From positions 1 through 33,999 of the forward strand of contig CAJOHX010000016.1 in NCBI GenBank assembly GCA_905234475.1: a DNA stretch of 33,999 nt, written 5' to 3'. The stretch is from an uncultured Bacteroidales bacterium. Lineage in GTDB: Bacteria > Bacteroidota > Bacteroidia > Bacteroidales > UBA932. Under the pieces are notes generated by a model that had not been told where the DNA came from, did no database searches, and saw only the letters and a program-made list of their open reading frames with translations. Below are positions 24,242 through 32,597 of this stretch, in pieces (position 1 is the stretch's first letter; each line of letters opens with the position of its first letter). The position numbers and the translations under genes are program-made.

Positions 24242-24802
24242 ATGAAACGTGCGATTCCATTTTTTATCATAATCCTATTGGCATTAGGAGAAGTAATTAC
24301 CGTTGCAGTGTATAATAAAGCGTACACCGAACAAAAAGATATGTGTAATTATCTTCGTTCTCGACTTGATGGGAATGAAAAAATAACTGCGAGTCTTCGG
24401 GATTCCATAAAGATGTTAAATGCATCCCCAAAAGAGATTCTTGACAGGGAATTAGACAAACTATCAACAGAGGAACTATATGCCTTATATAAGTCAGTAT
24501 ATCCTCCTCAAAGCAACAAGAGCAACAAAGAAACGGAAGCATTGCTCAAGGCGGCTGCTGATTTTGTGGCAAAAGAGCAAAGCATAAACAATAAAGGACA
24601 GAACTCTACTTTCAAGTTAAAATTGGGATGGAGCAAAGAGCAATGTGAGGCAGCGATTGGGAAAAAACCTGATAATACAACCAAATCCGTCAGTCGCAAT
24701 CTAATACTTGAATCTTGGTATTATTTCAGAAGTGATGGTTCTTGGCTCGTATTAAACTTTGAGAATGAAAAGTTGGAATCCATCTACGATTCACGCAATT
24801 AG
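24242..24802 (+). CDS. Membrane-anchored protein with BamE/SmpA-like C-terminal domain
   Basis: The 186-residue protein has an uncleaved-looking N-terminal membrane anchor (KRAIPFFIIILLALGEVITVAV). A helical, charged middle follows (about 30-110). The C-terminal segment (about 125-186) has the SmpA/BamE-like pattern LKLGWSKEQCEAAIGKKP ... WYYFRSDGSWLVLNFENEKLESI, in which a short helix pair packs on a three-stranded sheet. BamE-like folds serve in outer-membrane assembly, but the domain is widespread and I infer no specific role. It is the first of four plus-strand island genes for exported proteins. AT-rich codon use contrasts with the chromosome around the island. Confidence 0.7.
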   Translation: MKRAIPFFIIILLALGEVITVAVYNKAYTEQKDMCNYLRSRLDGNEKITASLRDSIKMLNASPKEILDRELDKLSTEELYALYKSVYPPQSNKSNKETEALLKAAADFVAKEQSINNKGQNSTFKLKLGWSKEQCEAAIGKKPDNTTKSVSRNLILESWYYFRSDGSWLVLNFENEKLESIYDSRN

Positions 24803-24903
24803 GTTTTACATTACAACCTTATCTAAACGATAAGAACAGAATCAAAATTGATGATATAATCTTAACACTTTTTAACACGAAATAACACTAATACAAAACT
24901 CTT

Positions 24904-25614
24904 ATGAAAAAAACTCTTTTCATCGCAATGTCCATTCTTGGGATAAGCGCAATCATAGGTGGATGTGCAGGGTCAGGTAACAATTCTAAAATTCCGTCCA
25001 AATACAAATGGATATATGGCGAATGGTCTTCAGGAACCGCTTCTTTTACCATTCAAGAACCGAATCAAATATTTATAGACGATTCTTATTATGGATGGTT
25101 GAAGTTCGGTATAGAAGAAGATAAATTACATGCATATCTTGCCCAAGATTGGCTTGAGTTTACTCTCAATAGTTCCAATCAGACTATTATGGATGAAAGT
25201 GGTGATATGTATATGAAAGGTGGCGAAATCAAAAACACATCAAATAAAGGCTCAAGGGGAAAAACATCATCAACCGAAAGGAGTTCCAATTCAAGAACCT
25301 CAACCGTAAGTGAAATAGATATTGTTGGCGAGTGGGTATTCAAAGGTGGCAAGCAAGGTGATATGTACCACAGTCAAGAGTATGAAGAAGGTGTTCGCTT
25401 CAATTTTGATGGTAGTGGTGTTTATAATAGATTTGTAGCAGAATATGCAGCAGGCAACTTTTTTAAAAGACATCGAAAAGGTGGGTCTTCTTTCACATGG
25501 GAACTTGTTGGCAATCAGGTCTATCTTACATTCAATGGCGAAAGAAGCCCTGTGTTTACTTACAATGATGGGAAACTCACTGATATGAGTGGCAATGTCT
25601 ATAGACGGCAATAA
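24904..25614 (+). CDS. Lipoprotein, lipocalin-like, unknown function
   Basis: The 236-residue protein has a lipoprotein signal with lipobox IGGC (Cys21). Two similar beta-rich segments follow, about 34-100 (WIYGEWSSGTASFTIQEPNQIFIDD) and about 138-236 (DIVGEWVFKGGKQGDM ... SSFTWELVGNQVYLTFNGERSPVFTYNDGKLTDMSG). They are separated by a Ser/Thr-rich linker. The GxW near the start of each segment recalls lipocalin-like or DUF-type small barrels of Bacteroidota. The repeat suggests internal duplication. It is expected at the inner face of the outer membrane or at the surface. Substrate or partner unknown; same strand as its neighbours with gaps of 101 and 38 nt. Confidence 0.72.
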   Translation: MKKTLFIAMSILGISAIIGGCAGSGNNSKIPSKYKWIYGEWSSGTASFTIQEPNQIFIDDSYYGWLKFGIEEDKLHAYLAQDWLEFTLNSSNQTIMDESGDMYMKGGEIKNTSNKGSRGKTSSTERSSNSRTSTVSEIDIVGEWVFKGGKQGDMYHSQEYEEGVRFNFDGSGVYNRFVAEYAAGNFFKRHRKGGSSFTWELVGNQVYLTFNGERSPVFTYNDGKLTDMSGNVYRRQ

Positions 25615-25652
25615 CCAAACGCCATGACGAACCGATATAATATTATTTACAA

Positions 25653-27458
25653 ATGAAACGATTCTTTGTATTCTTGCTGTTATGTCTATCCCTGTCTTGC
25701 TATGGACAGGGCAGCACATCACCTAAGGCTGTTGATTTAGGTCTCTCTGTGCAATGGGCATCTTGCAATCTTGGCGCGGAAGACACAAGATATGCTTATT
25801 ACATGATGGGCCCAAAGGAATATCGTTCCTATGGAGATTTGTATGCATGGGCAGTAACTAAACCTGCGATGGACTTGAATTTATGGCTAATTAATAGTAC
25901 TTCGCGTGGAGATGAAAAATGGAAAGACATAAACACATATTACTCGTGGTCAAAGTATAAATGGTGCAACTCCGATAGAAAAATAACAAAGTATTATGGG
26001 AATAATACGAGTATGGAACGCGCAGATGATGCTGCGACTATGACTTTAGGTGGGCAATGGCGGATGCCAACAGCGAAAGAGTTTGAAGAACTTATTAATA
26101 ATTGCACTTGGGAATACATTAGTGATATTGTAAGTACAGAAGACGGAAGAGATGCATGGGTGCAAGGGTATCAGATAACAAGCAAGGTGAATGGTAATTC
26201 AATTTTTCTTCCTACTGTACCATATGTAAGTAGTCGTAATGGGTGCTGTTATTGGACATCCACTTTAGACGAGCGGGAGCCAACTTTAGCAAAGTGTTTT
26301 CAATTTGACGATAAAAAAATCACTGAGATGGAACGGTTTCATGGTGCACCTATCCGACCTGTCACTGATGCAAAAACGCAAGAGCACAATAAGCCTGCCC
26401 CCAATACCTTTGACAAAGAGGATTCCAATGTGATAAATGTAGACACTATGCCTGATGGTCCGCCTAAATTTCAAGGAGGGGCGCCAAACTTGTTTCCTTC
26501 TTGGGTAGCGGAACATCTAGTATATCCCCCAAATGCAAAGAAAGACAAAATACAAGGGACCGTGTATACGCAATTCACTATATACCAAGACGGAACGATA
26601 CAAGATGTCAAGGTTACACAGGGCGTGAATCCCGAACTAGACGCAGAGGCTATCCGTGTAATCAAAAGTTCCCCCAGATGGACACCTGCAAAACAAAATG
26701 GCAGATTGGTTAAGTACAACCTCAGACTTCCAGTCGTGTTTCAACTGGGTAATGACGCGGAGACGTTGATGGAGCAGATGGAAGGGTCTCGTATCAATAT
26801 ATCCCCTTCAGAAAAGTCCAGTATCGGTTGGACCTTATTATCTTATGGTGACCCTATCGGAGGGACTCAGTTTTCACACAACTCTATAGGATTCCATTCC
26901 CTTGAGGAATCGTATCCGTATGGATTTGCTTTTCTGTCAGAGGAGAATACTAAGGTTTTTTTCTTCTTTAAACGGGAATATTATGAACTCACTGGCGACT
27001 TGATTGTGTGTGATGCAGCAGAGTTCTCTGTGAAAGATGGAATGATGTATTGCGAAAAGACCTTTGATTATGAAGTTTCAGGCGATAAAATTTGGCTCGG
27101 TGAGGAGTACTTAAACGAATTCCACAAGCATAGTGAAGATTCATACTTTGAACCTAAAAATTCTTCGGAGGGAGTATATTGGGTTTATAACGGAATTAAA
27201 TACCATCCGAGGATGTATCCTGATGATTATTGTAAACAGTTATATGAAAAGTCTTTTAATAGAGCACCTGACGTTATTATTTTGGATGAAGTAGACCCAA
27301 CTACTAATCCTGCTGCACGTGCAAATCAGATACAGATGGAATCCATCAAATTAATTAAAGAACTTAATAATACTATTGACCCGAATGAAAGACAAAGGAT
27401 TAATAACAGACTGAAACAATTAGAACGCGAAGCAGAAAAGATAAACCCTTTACAATAA
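25653..27458 (+). CDS. Secreted FISUMP-like / TonB C-terminal domain protein
   Basis: The 601-residue protein has a signal peptide (KRFFVFLLLCLSLSCYGQ). A domain similar to the Fibrobacter succinogenes major paralogous domain follows (about 26-240: AVDLGLSVQWASCNLGAED, LYAWA, GGQWRMPTAKEFEELI, YWTSTLDE). A TonB C-terminal domain lies at about 274-364 (GTVYTQFTIYQDGTIQDVKVTQG ... IKSSPRWTPAKQNGRLVKY). The remaining C-terminal region (about 370-560) is of unknown type and ends in a charged helix (about 565-601). TonB C-terminal domains normally contact the TonB box of outer-membrane transporters; here no N-terminal TonB anchor is present. A cell-envelope protein-binding role is plausible. It is the largest cargo gene of the island. 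Confidence 0.75.
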   Translation: MKRFFVFLLLCLSLSCYGQGSTSPKAVDLGLSVQWASCNLGAEDTRYAYYMMGPKEYRSYGDLYAWAVTKPAMDLNLWLINSTSRGDEKWKDINTYYSWSKYKWCNSDRKITKYYGNNTSMERADDAATMTLGGQWRMPTAKEFEELINNCTWEYISDIVSTEDGRDAWVQGYQITSKVNGNSIFLPTVPYVSSRNGCCYWTSTLDEREPTLAKCFQFDDKKITEMERFHGAPIRPVTDAKTQEHNKPAPNTFDKEDSNVINVDTMPDGPPKFQGGAPNLFPSWVAEHLVYPPNAKKDKIQGTVYTQFTIYQDGTIQDVKVTQGVNPELDAEAIRVIKSSPRWTPAKQNGRLVKYNLRLPVVFQLGNDAETLMEQMEGSRINISPSEKSSIGWTLLSYGDPIGGTQFSHNSIGFHSLEESYPYGFAFLSEENTKVFFFFKREYYELTGDLIVCDAAEFSVKDGMMYCEKTFDYEVSGDKIWLGEEYLNEFHKHSEDSYFEPKNSSEGVYWVYNGIKYHPRMYPDDYCKQLYEKSFNRAPDVIILDEVDPTTNPAARANQIQMESIKLIKELNNTIDPNERQRINNRLKQLEREAEKINPLQ

Positions 27459-27502
27459 ACCTGTGTGTTTTTAATAATTTGAATAGTGACAACAAAATGC
27501 AC

Positions 27503-28180
27503 ATGAAGAGATTCCTCCACATATTACTACTTCTTCTCTCGTTGAGCGCGCTTTCGTCTTGTGATTCTGTAAGGAAACAAGAGAAAGATTTAGTAAACTA
27601 TATAAGAAAGATATCTGAAGCATCAAGCGGCATAGATATTACAAGTCATCTTTCTCGTGAAAGCAAAAACACATATGTTGGAAATGTAAAGTATGAAGCC
27701 AATGGAGAAACAGCATCTTTTCCTGTTCGAGTAGAAAAGGATGCAGCAGGTTCAAGTCATATCTATTACACTATCTCTCAAGAAGAAATTGATTTAATAA
27801 CTTCGTCTTTTCTTGTTAGGGCAAATCACGTGAATTATTGGGGCGAAATGGCTCAGTTTTTAAGAGGTGGTACCTTGTCCGAATATGAAAAGTATGACAA
27901 GGAGATGACAAGATACTTGGAGAATAACATCTTCCGCACGCATACTACTTCTTACATGGAGCACAACAATCGGTATGTGAACAACAATATCAAACCATTT
28001 GTGGAAAAACTTGGTGGAAATCCCAACATTTATCAAGGTCTCATCATCACAGAAGAACAAAGAAGACAGAATGAGCAAGAGTTCGATGATTGGACAAGGC
28101 AAGCCGTAAAAGATGCTCGTAATAGGTGGGTCGATGAAAATCCACAAGAGGCACGAAGAAGAGGTATCACTAAGTTCTAA
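27503..28180 (+). CDS. Lipoprotein of unknown function
   Basis: The product from the ATG at 27503 is 225 residues (an ATG two codons upstream at 27497 is equally possible). It has a lipoprotein signal RFLHILLLLLSLSALSSC with Cys21. The mature part is hydrophilic, with a strand-rich first half (TYVGNVKYEANGETASFPVRVEKDAAG) and a helical, strongly charged second half ending RWVDENPQEARRRGITKF. I do not recognise a family. It ends the island's plus-strand gene run, and a clear intrinsic terminator follows 30 nt later. Confidence 0.7.
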   Translation: MKRFLHILLLLLSLSALSSCDSVRKQEKDLVNYIRKISEASSGIDITSHLSRESKNTYVGNVKYEANGETASFPVRVEKDAAGSSHIYYTISQEEIDLITSSFLVRANHVNYWGEMAQFLRGGTLSEYEKYDKEMTRYLENNIFRTHTTSYMEHNNRYVNNNIKPFVEKLGGNPNIYQGLIITEEQRRQNEQEFDDWTRQAVKDARNRWVDENPQEARRRGITKF

Positions 28181-28210
28181 CGATAACCGATTTACTAATG
28201 ATAATAACAA

Positions 28211-28235
28211 GGCTCCCAACATCGGGAGCCTTTTT
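28211..28235 (+). terminator. Intrinsic terminator of the island gene run
   Basis: GGCTCCC (28211-28217), loop aacatc and GGGAGCC (28224-28230) are followed by five T residues (28231-28235). This is a textbook rho-independent terminator placed 30 nt after the last exported-protein gene and 4 nt before the end of the opposite-strand gene. Confidence 0.85.
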
Positions 28236-28239
28236 CATC

Positions 28240-28443
28240 CTACACGATATCACCTGATTCAATCCAATCATGTCGCTGACCATCATCGGGAAAGTTCTTA
28301 TCATCACCCCAATACTTCTTCATGCCTCTACTAATGGCGATTCGTTCAGCCTCACTTCTGCTTCTACCTTTAAGGCTGCTGCTAATCTTTGTCCTCACAT
28401 TCTGTGAGACATTCTTACTTGTGCGTTTATATTGTTTCTCCAT
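28240..28443 (-). CDS. Small basic NUMOD3-like protein
   Basis: The ATG at 28443 gives a 67-residue protein; an upstream extension to 28575 adds a hydrophobic leader that overlaps AT-rich repeats and is unlikely. The core NVRTKISSSLKGRSRSEAERIAISRGMKKYW resembles the NUMOD3 motif, a short DNA-binding helix module known from homing endonucleases, which alternates Ser-Glu-Glu-like and Lys-Gly-Arg elements. No nuclease domain is attached. The C-terminus is acidic (DDKNFPDDGQRHDWIESGDIV). It is the only minus-strand gene in the island, lies close to attR, and has a duplicated 14-bp sequence just upstream of its start. DNA binding, perhaps autoregulation or directionality control, is an inference. 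Confidence 0.5.
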   Translation of the reverse strand: MEKQYKRTSKNVSQNVRTKISSSLKGRSRSEAERIAISRGMKKYWGDDKNFPDDGQRHDWIESGDIV

Positions 28444-28460
28444 GCTTATATGTGTTTTAT

Positions 28461-28492
28461 TATAAATAGTATAGTTCCTATAAATAGTATAG
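28461..28492 (-). promoter_or_regulatory. Direct repeat upstream of the NUMOD3-like gene
   Basis: The 14-mer TATAAATAGTATAG occurs at 28461-28474 and 28479-28492, an 18-nt period. It begins 17 nt before the start codon (on the minus strand), where a promoter would be expected, and a TTTG-like element lies further upstream. This is a likely operator pair. Confidence 0.45.
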
Positions 28493-29031
28493 ATGGATAC
28501 CCACAAAAAGTCAATTTTTCTGAGAAAATATATACAGCCGTATGGAACCATTGAAAAAAGAAGGGGGTGGGTCATGGAAACTTGATTTTGAAGTGTGAAC
28601 CGTACAAATGTCCCATTTTACAGGCTATCATTGAAAGAGCATTGCCATATACTATCTATGCTATCTAAAAACTTGAGAGTGGGAGGCAGTTCACGACTGT
28701 GAACTATGGGGATACCCATCATGGCACTCAATCCCATGTCAATGATGCTCAGAAACCATTTTAGAAAAACCACCTCAACAATACAAGAAAAACCACCAAT
28801 AAGAAGTTGATTATCCTTTTGATGGCTCGTGTTTTATAAGAGTATGTGTATAGTATAATTTGTCTAAAAGGTATGTTGAAATGAGGTCGTTATGTTGCTC
28901 TTATAGATGTACGGTTGAAAAAATATGATTACCTTTGTGGCGATGGAGTACGAGGGTAATAATTTTTTTGTATCCGATATCGGAAACGATGAAAATGAGA
29001 CCAAGTGCTATAAGTAATTGAAAATTAGTAT
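28493..29031. other. Gene-free right end of the island with palindromes
   Basis: I see no supported gene. Noted structures are AGTTCAC-gact-GTGAACT (28688-28705), directly followed by ATGGG-gata-CCCAT (28706-28719); a repeat of ACTATCTATGCTATCT type near 28650-28666; a TACCTTTG promoter-like -7 element at 28930-28937 without a partner; and the perfect palindrome TCCGATATCGGA (28973-28984) 48 nt before attR. These could be recombination, transfer or regulator sites. Confidence 0.4.
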
Positions 29032-29055
29032 GGGTTCGAATCCCTCCGCCTCCGC
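29032..29055 (+). repeat. attR: right copy of the 24-bp direct repeat
   Basis: Identical to 23299-23322, it reproduces the T arm and acceptor 3' strand of tRNA-Ser without the rest of the tRNA. GC-rich chromosomal sequence resumes directly after it with a tRNA-type terminator. Confidence 0.85.
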
Positions 29056-29060
29056 TCAAG

Positions 29061-29105
29061 AAGCAGCGCATTTGCGCTGCTTCTTTCGCTTCGGCCCTTC
29101 GGGCC
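29061..29105 (+). terminator. Original tRNA-Ser terminator region
   Basis: AAGCAGCGCA (29061-29070) pairs with TGCGCTGCTT (29073-29082), followed by CTTTCGCTT and a second hairpin GGCCC-tt-cGGGCC (29092-29105). Before island insertion this would have lain directly behind tRNA-Ser. Confidence 0.55.
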
Positions 29106-29118
29106 TCAAAACTGCCTC

Positions 29119-29136
29119 GCGGGGGCGGAGGGATTC
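29119..29136 (-). repeat. Inverted partial copy of the tRNA-Ser tail
   Basis: On the plus strand this reads GCGGGGGCGGAGGGATTC. It matches the reverse complement of the att core (last 18 nt of 29032-29055) at 17 of 18 positions. In RNA the single difference is a G-U pair, so the tRNA 3' half could pair with it along its whole length. Confidence 0.5.
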
Positions 29137-29152
29137 TCTGATTTAACACCGC

Positions 29153-29193
29153 AAAAAGAAAGCGCGCCAGGATTCTGGCGCGCTTTCTTTTTT
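29153..29193. terminator. Strong bidirectional terminator
   Basis: GAAAGCGCGCCAG and CTGGCGCGCTTTC flank a GATT loop, with an A run on the left (29153-29157) and a T run on the right (29188-29193). It can end both the tRNA-side transcription and the minus-strand barrel-protein gene that stops at 29209. Confidence 0.85.
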
Positions 29194-29208
29194 GTCTTGC
29201 CGAAAAGA

Positions 29209-29844
29209 CTAGAAGAGCCTTCCGATGCCGATGTAGAAGCGGCGGGTCTGGCGGCTGATGCCGTCCACGGTGCCCGTGTAGCGGTTGAGCAGGCCGAGGT
29301 CGTAGCCAGCGGTCAGGCGAAAGCCGCCGAGCTGAACACCAGCGCCGCCGCCGATCATCAGGTCGAAGCGGCCGTAGTCCCCGTCTTCATAATTGTCGGT
29401 CTTGCCGCCGAGGCTGATGTTGCCGATGCTCATGCCGCCCCTCGTGGTGGAGGCAAGGCCGTAACTGGCGGTCGGGCCGGCGAAGACGAACACGCGGACA
29501 CCGGACATCGGGCTGAGGCCGTAGCTGAAGGTCACGGGGACGTTGATGTAGTGCTCGATACGCGTGCCGCTGGCAGTCATGCCCCACAGCTCATCGGCGT
29601 CCTGTTCGTACAGGAGTTCATAATAGACACCCGGGGTGACATTGAGGCCTTCGACCAGGGGGATCGTGTATCCGAAACCGGCGTACAGGCCATTGACATT
29701 GGAGGTAGAGCCGTCGCCATTCTTGTTGAGTTTAAGAACGGTCGTAGAATTGACATAGCCAAGGCCCGAGCTCATCTGAGCGAAAGCATTCGTGCCGGCG
29801 AGCAGCAGCAGGGCTGCGCTGAGGATAACAATAATCTTCTTCAT
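29209..29844 (-). CDS. Outer-membrane beta-barrel protein
   Basis: The 211-residue protein has a signal peptide (KKIIVILSAALLLLAGTNAFA, cut before QMSS). Alternating amphipathic strands follow: LYAGFGYTIPL, LNVTPGVYYELLY, IEHYINVPVTFSYGL, VRVFVFAGPTASYGLAS, FDLMIGGGAGVQLGGFRLTAGYDLGLLNRYTG. It ends in RRFYIGIGRLF, with the terminal Phe typical of proteins assembled by the BAM complex. It fits the small eight-stranded OmpA/PorT-like barrel class; function unknown. It has its own promoter just after the acyltransferase gene and a strong terminator. Confidence 0.85.
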   Translation of the reverse strand: MKKIIVILSAALLLLAGTNAFAQMSSGLGYVNSTTVLKLNKNGDGSTSNVNGLYAGFGYTIPLVEGLNVTPGVYYELLYEQDADELWGMTASGTRIEHYINVPVTFSYGLSPMSGVRVFVFAGPTASYGLASTTRGGMSIGNISLGGKTDNYEDGDYGRFDLMIGGGAGVQLGGFRLTAGYDLGLLNRYTGTVDGISRQTRRFYIGIGRLF

Positions 29845-29874
29845 AATGATAGAATTTAGTTAAGTTCCGGACCG

Positions 29875-29906
29875 CAAAGATAGCCATTTTTGCCGAGCCT
29901 GCCAAA
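29875..29906 (-). promoter_or_regulatory. Promoter for the barrel-protein gene
   Basis: On the minus strand TTTG (29903-29906), a 20-nt spacer and TATCTTTG (29875-29882) fit the consensus fully. The start codon is about 31 nt downstream of the -7 element. Confidence 0.72.
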
Positions 29907-29913
29907 TTCGCGC

Positions 29914-31035
29914 TCAGGCGCGCCTCTTCTCACCCAGCACACACCAGCGCACGAAGGGGATACGGCGGAGCAGATCGTAGAGCAGCGGGGACAGTGTGAA
30001 GACCGCTACGGCCAGGATCAGATACATCGCTACCGGCGGCAGCTGGGTGTACATTTTCATCATATAGCCCAGGCTGGCAATCACCAGATAATGCACGATA
30101 TAGAGGCCGAAACTGGCCTTTGTCATGTAGCTCGCGAAGTGGCAGGTCCGGTCGAATTTCGCCGCAAACCAGGCCGTCATCCCCAGGCACGCCAGCCAGC
30201 CGTAGAGGCAGTTCAGCGGGCTGCCGAGGTACTGCGGGGAGGTGTTGTCCTGCCCGAAGGTGGTGACGACCAGCGCGATGCCCGCGACCGCGGCGCAGGC
30301 CAGCAGCGGGATCCAGGCCTGCCGGAGCTTCTCCTGCACGGCCTCGTGCGCAAACACGAAATAGCCCAGCAGGAAAAGAATCAGGTAGAACAGGGGCTTG
30401 TAGAGGTTGTACAGCCCATCCGCGCTCTCCGGCCGGGGCTCCCGGATCAACGTATGCTGGCCGAGGTAGAAGAGAACACCCAGCAGGATGACCCAGACGA
30501 GGCCCGCCTTGCCGCCGAAGATCTTGCCGCACCAGGCGTGGAAGCGGTCCTTGCCGTCCAACTTGCGGATAAGCAGGAGCAGCAGGGAGAATACCCACAG
30601 GTCCTGGATGAACCACAGCGGGCCAATGCCGGAGAAGGCAAAGATGAAATACTTGACGAAACCCGGCACGCCGTCCAGTGTGCCCATGCTGCCGGCCACG
30701 GCCGTGTTGAAGTATCCCACCATCCAGTGGAACACCAGCAGGCCGATGGTGGCCGGCACCAATAATTTCCGCGTACGCGCGCGGAACCATTCCTTGCCGC
30801 TGTGGTTCTGCAGCGCATAGCGCGCGCTGACGCCCGCCAGCAGGAACAGCAACGGCATGAACCAAGGGTAGAGGATATACATCACAACGTCCTGGTACTG
30901 CGGACATTCCGGATACTCGCCAAAGCCGCCGATGCCGCCGAAGACGCCCTTGTTGTTGTAGAAATAGATCACATGGTAGAGGAGCACCAGGAGCACTGTC
31001 ACCCAGCGCAGGTTGTCGAGCCAATGCTTTCTCAT
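29914..31035 (-). CDS. Acyltransferase 3 family membrane protein
   Basis: I start it at 31035 (MRKHWLDNLRWVTVLLVLLYHVIYFYN, 373 residues), since the longer frame to 31095 would include the terminator of the next gene. About ten membrane helices are visible, with the conserved early His in LLYHV, the Arg pair RTRKLLVPATIG and ASFGLYIVHYLVI near the C-terminus. This is the pattern of acyltransferase 3 (OatA/NodX-like) proteins, which move acetyl or succinyl groups onto sugars of surface polymers or small molecules. The substrate cannot be told. It stands alone on the minus strand between the esterase terminator and the barrel-protein promoter. Confidence 0.88.
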   Translation of the reverse strand: MRKHWLDNLRWVTVLLVLLYHVIYFYNNKGVFGGIGGFGEYPECPQYQDVVMYILYPWFMPLLFLLAGVSARYALQNHSGKEWFRARTRKLLVPATIGLLVFHWMVGYFNTAVAGSMGTLDGVPGFVKYFIFAFSGIGPLWFIQDLWVFSLLLLLIRKLDGKDRFHAWCGKIFGGKAGLVWVILLGVLFYLGQHTLIREPRPESADGLYNLYKPLFYLILFLLGYFVFAHEAVQEKLRQAWIPLLACAAVAGIALVVTTFGQDNTSPQYLGSPLNCLYGWLACLGMTAWFAAKFDRTCHFASYMTKASFGLYIVHYLVIASLGYMMKMYTQLPPVAMYLILAVAVFTLSPLLYDLLRRIPFVRWCVLGEKRRA

Positions 31036-31082
31036 TTCGTCAGGCCCTCCATCGCCTGGTGCCGTAGAGCGTGCGAACGTGC

Positions 31083-31119
31083 AAAATAAACTCACCGAAG
31101 TTGGCTTCGGTGAGTTTAT
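31083..31119 (-). terminator. Intrinsic terminator of the esterase gene
   Basis: The arms ATAAACTCACCGAAG (31086-31100) and CTTCGGTGAGTTTAT (31105-31119) form a perfect 15-bp stem with loop TTGG. On the minus strand the stem is followed by TTTTGC. It lies 18 nt after the esterase stop. Confidence 0.85.
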
Positions 31120-31136
31120 GTGAGCTTACCTGCATT

Positions 31137-32441
<1,305 letters not shown>

Positions 32442-32449
32442 TTAGTTCT

Positions 32450-32480
32450 CAAATTTACACAATCCCCGCCAAAGGAACAA
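32450..32480 (-). promoter_or_regulatory. Promoter for the esterase gene
   Basis: On the minus strand TAAATTTG (32450-32457) matches the -7 consensus; ATTG ending at 32478 lies 20 nt upstream and matches three of four bases of TTTG. Confidence 0.5.
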
Positions 32481-32527
32481 TAAAAAACTACATATATTTT
32501 ACAAGCGAAAATATGTTATATTGACCC

Positions 32528-32559
32528 TTTGTAAAAGAAATCATAAGTCTGTAACTTTG
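32528..32559 (+). promoter_or_regulatory. Promoter for the DUF1016 gene
   Basis: TTTG (32528-32531), a 20-nt spacer and TAACTTTG (32552-32559) match the consensus fully. The first ATG in frame is at 32598. Confidence 0.7.
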
Positions 32560-32597
32560 TTAGCCGACTCTTGGCAAACCATGAATGGACGACCGAT

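Larger units (their letters stand above)
23299..29055. mobile_element. AT-rich genomic island integrated at tRNA-Ser
   Basis: About 5.7 kb lies between two perfect 24-bp copies of the tRNA-Ser tail. Base composition drops sharply from GC-rich flanks to clearly AT-rich sequence and returns immediately after the right copy. The cargo is a truncated ADP-ribosylglycohydrolase, four exported proteins and a small NUMOD3-like protein. No integrase, relaxase or replication gene is visible, so it is either a decayed element or one mobilised in trans. Confidence 0.8.

Noticed and set aside
28901..29149. An 82-residue minus-strand frame containing SGGGGIRTH
   Set aside because: This peptide is the familiar artefact of reading the 3' end of a tRNA-Ser in reverse; here it comes from the attR copy.
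29197..29859. A 220-residue plus-strand frame
   Set aside because: Shadow of the barrel-protein gene, which has a signal peptide, terminal Phe, promoter and terminator on the minus strand.
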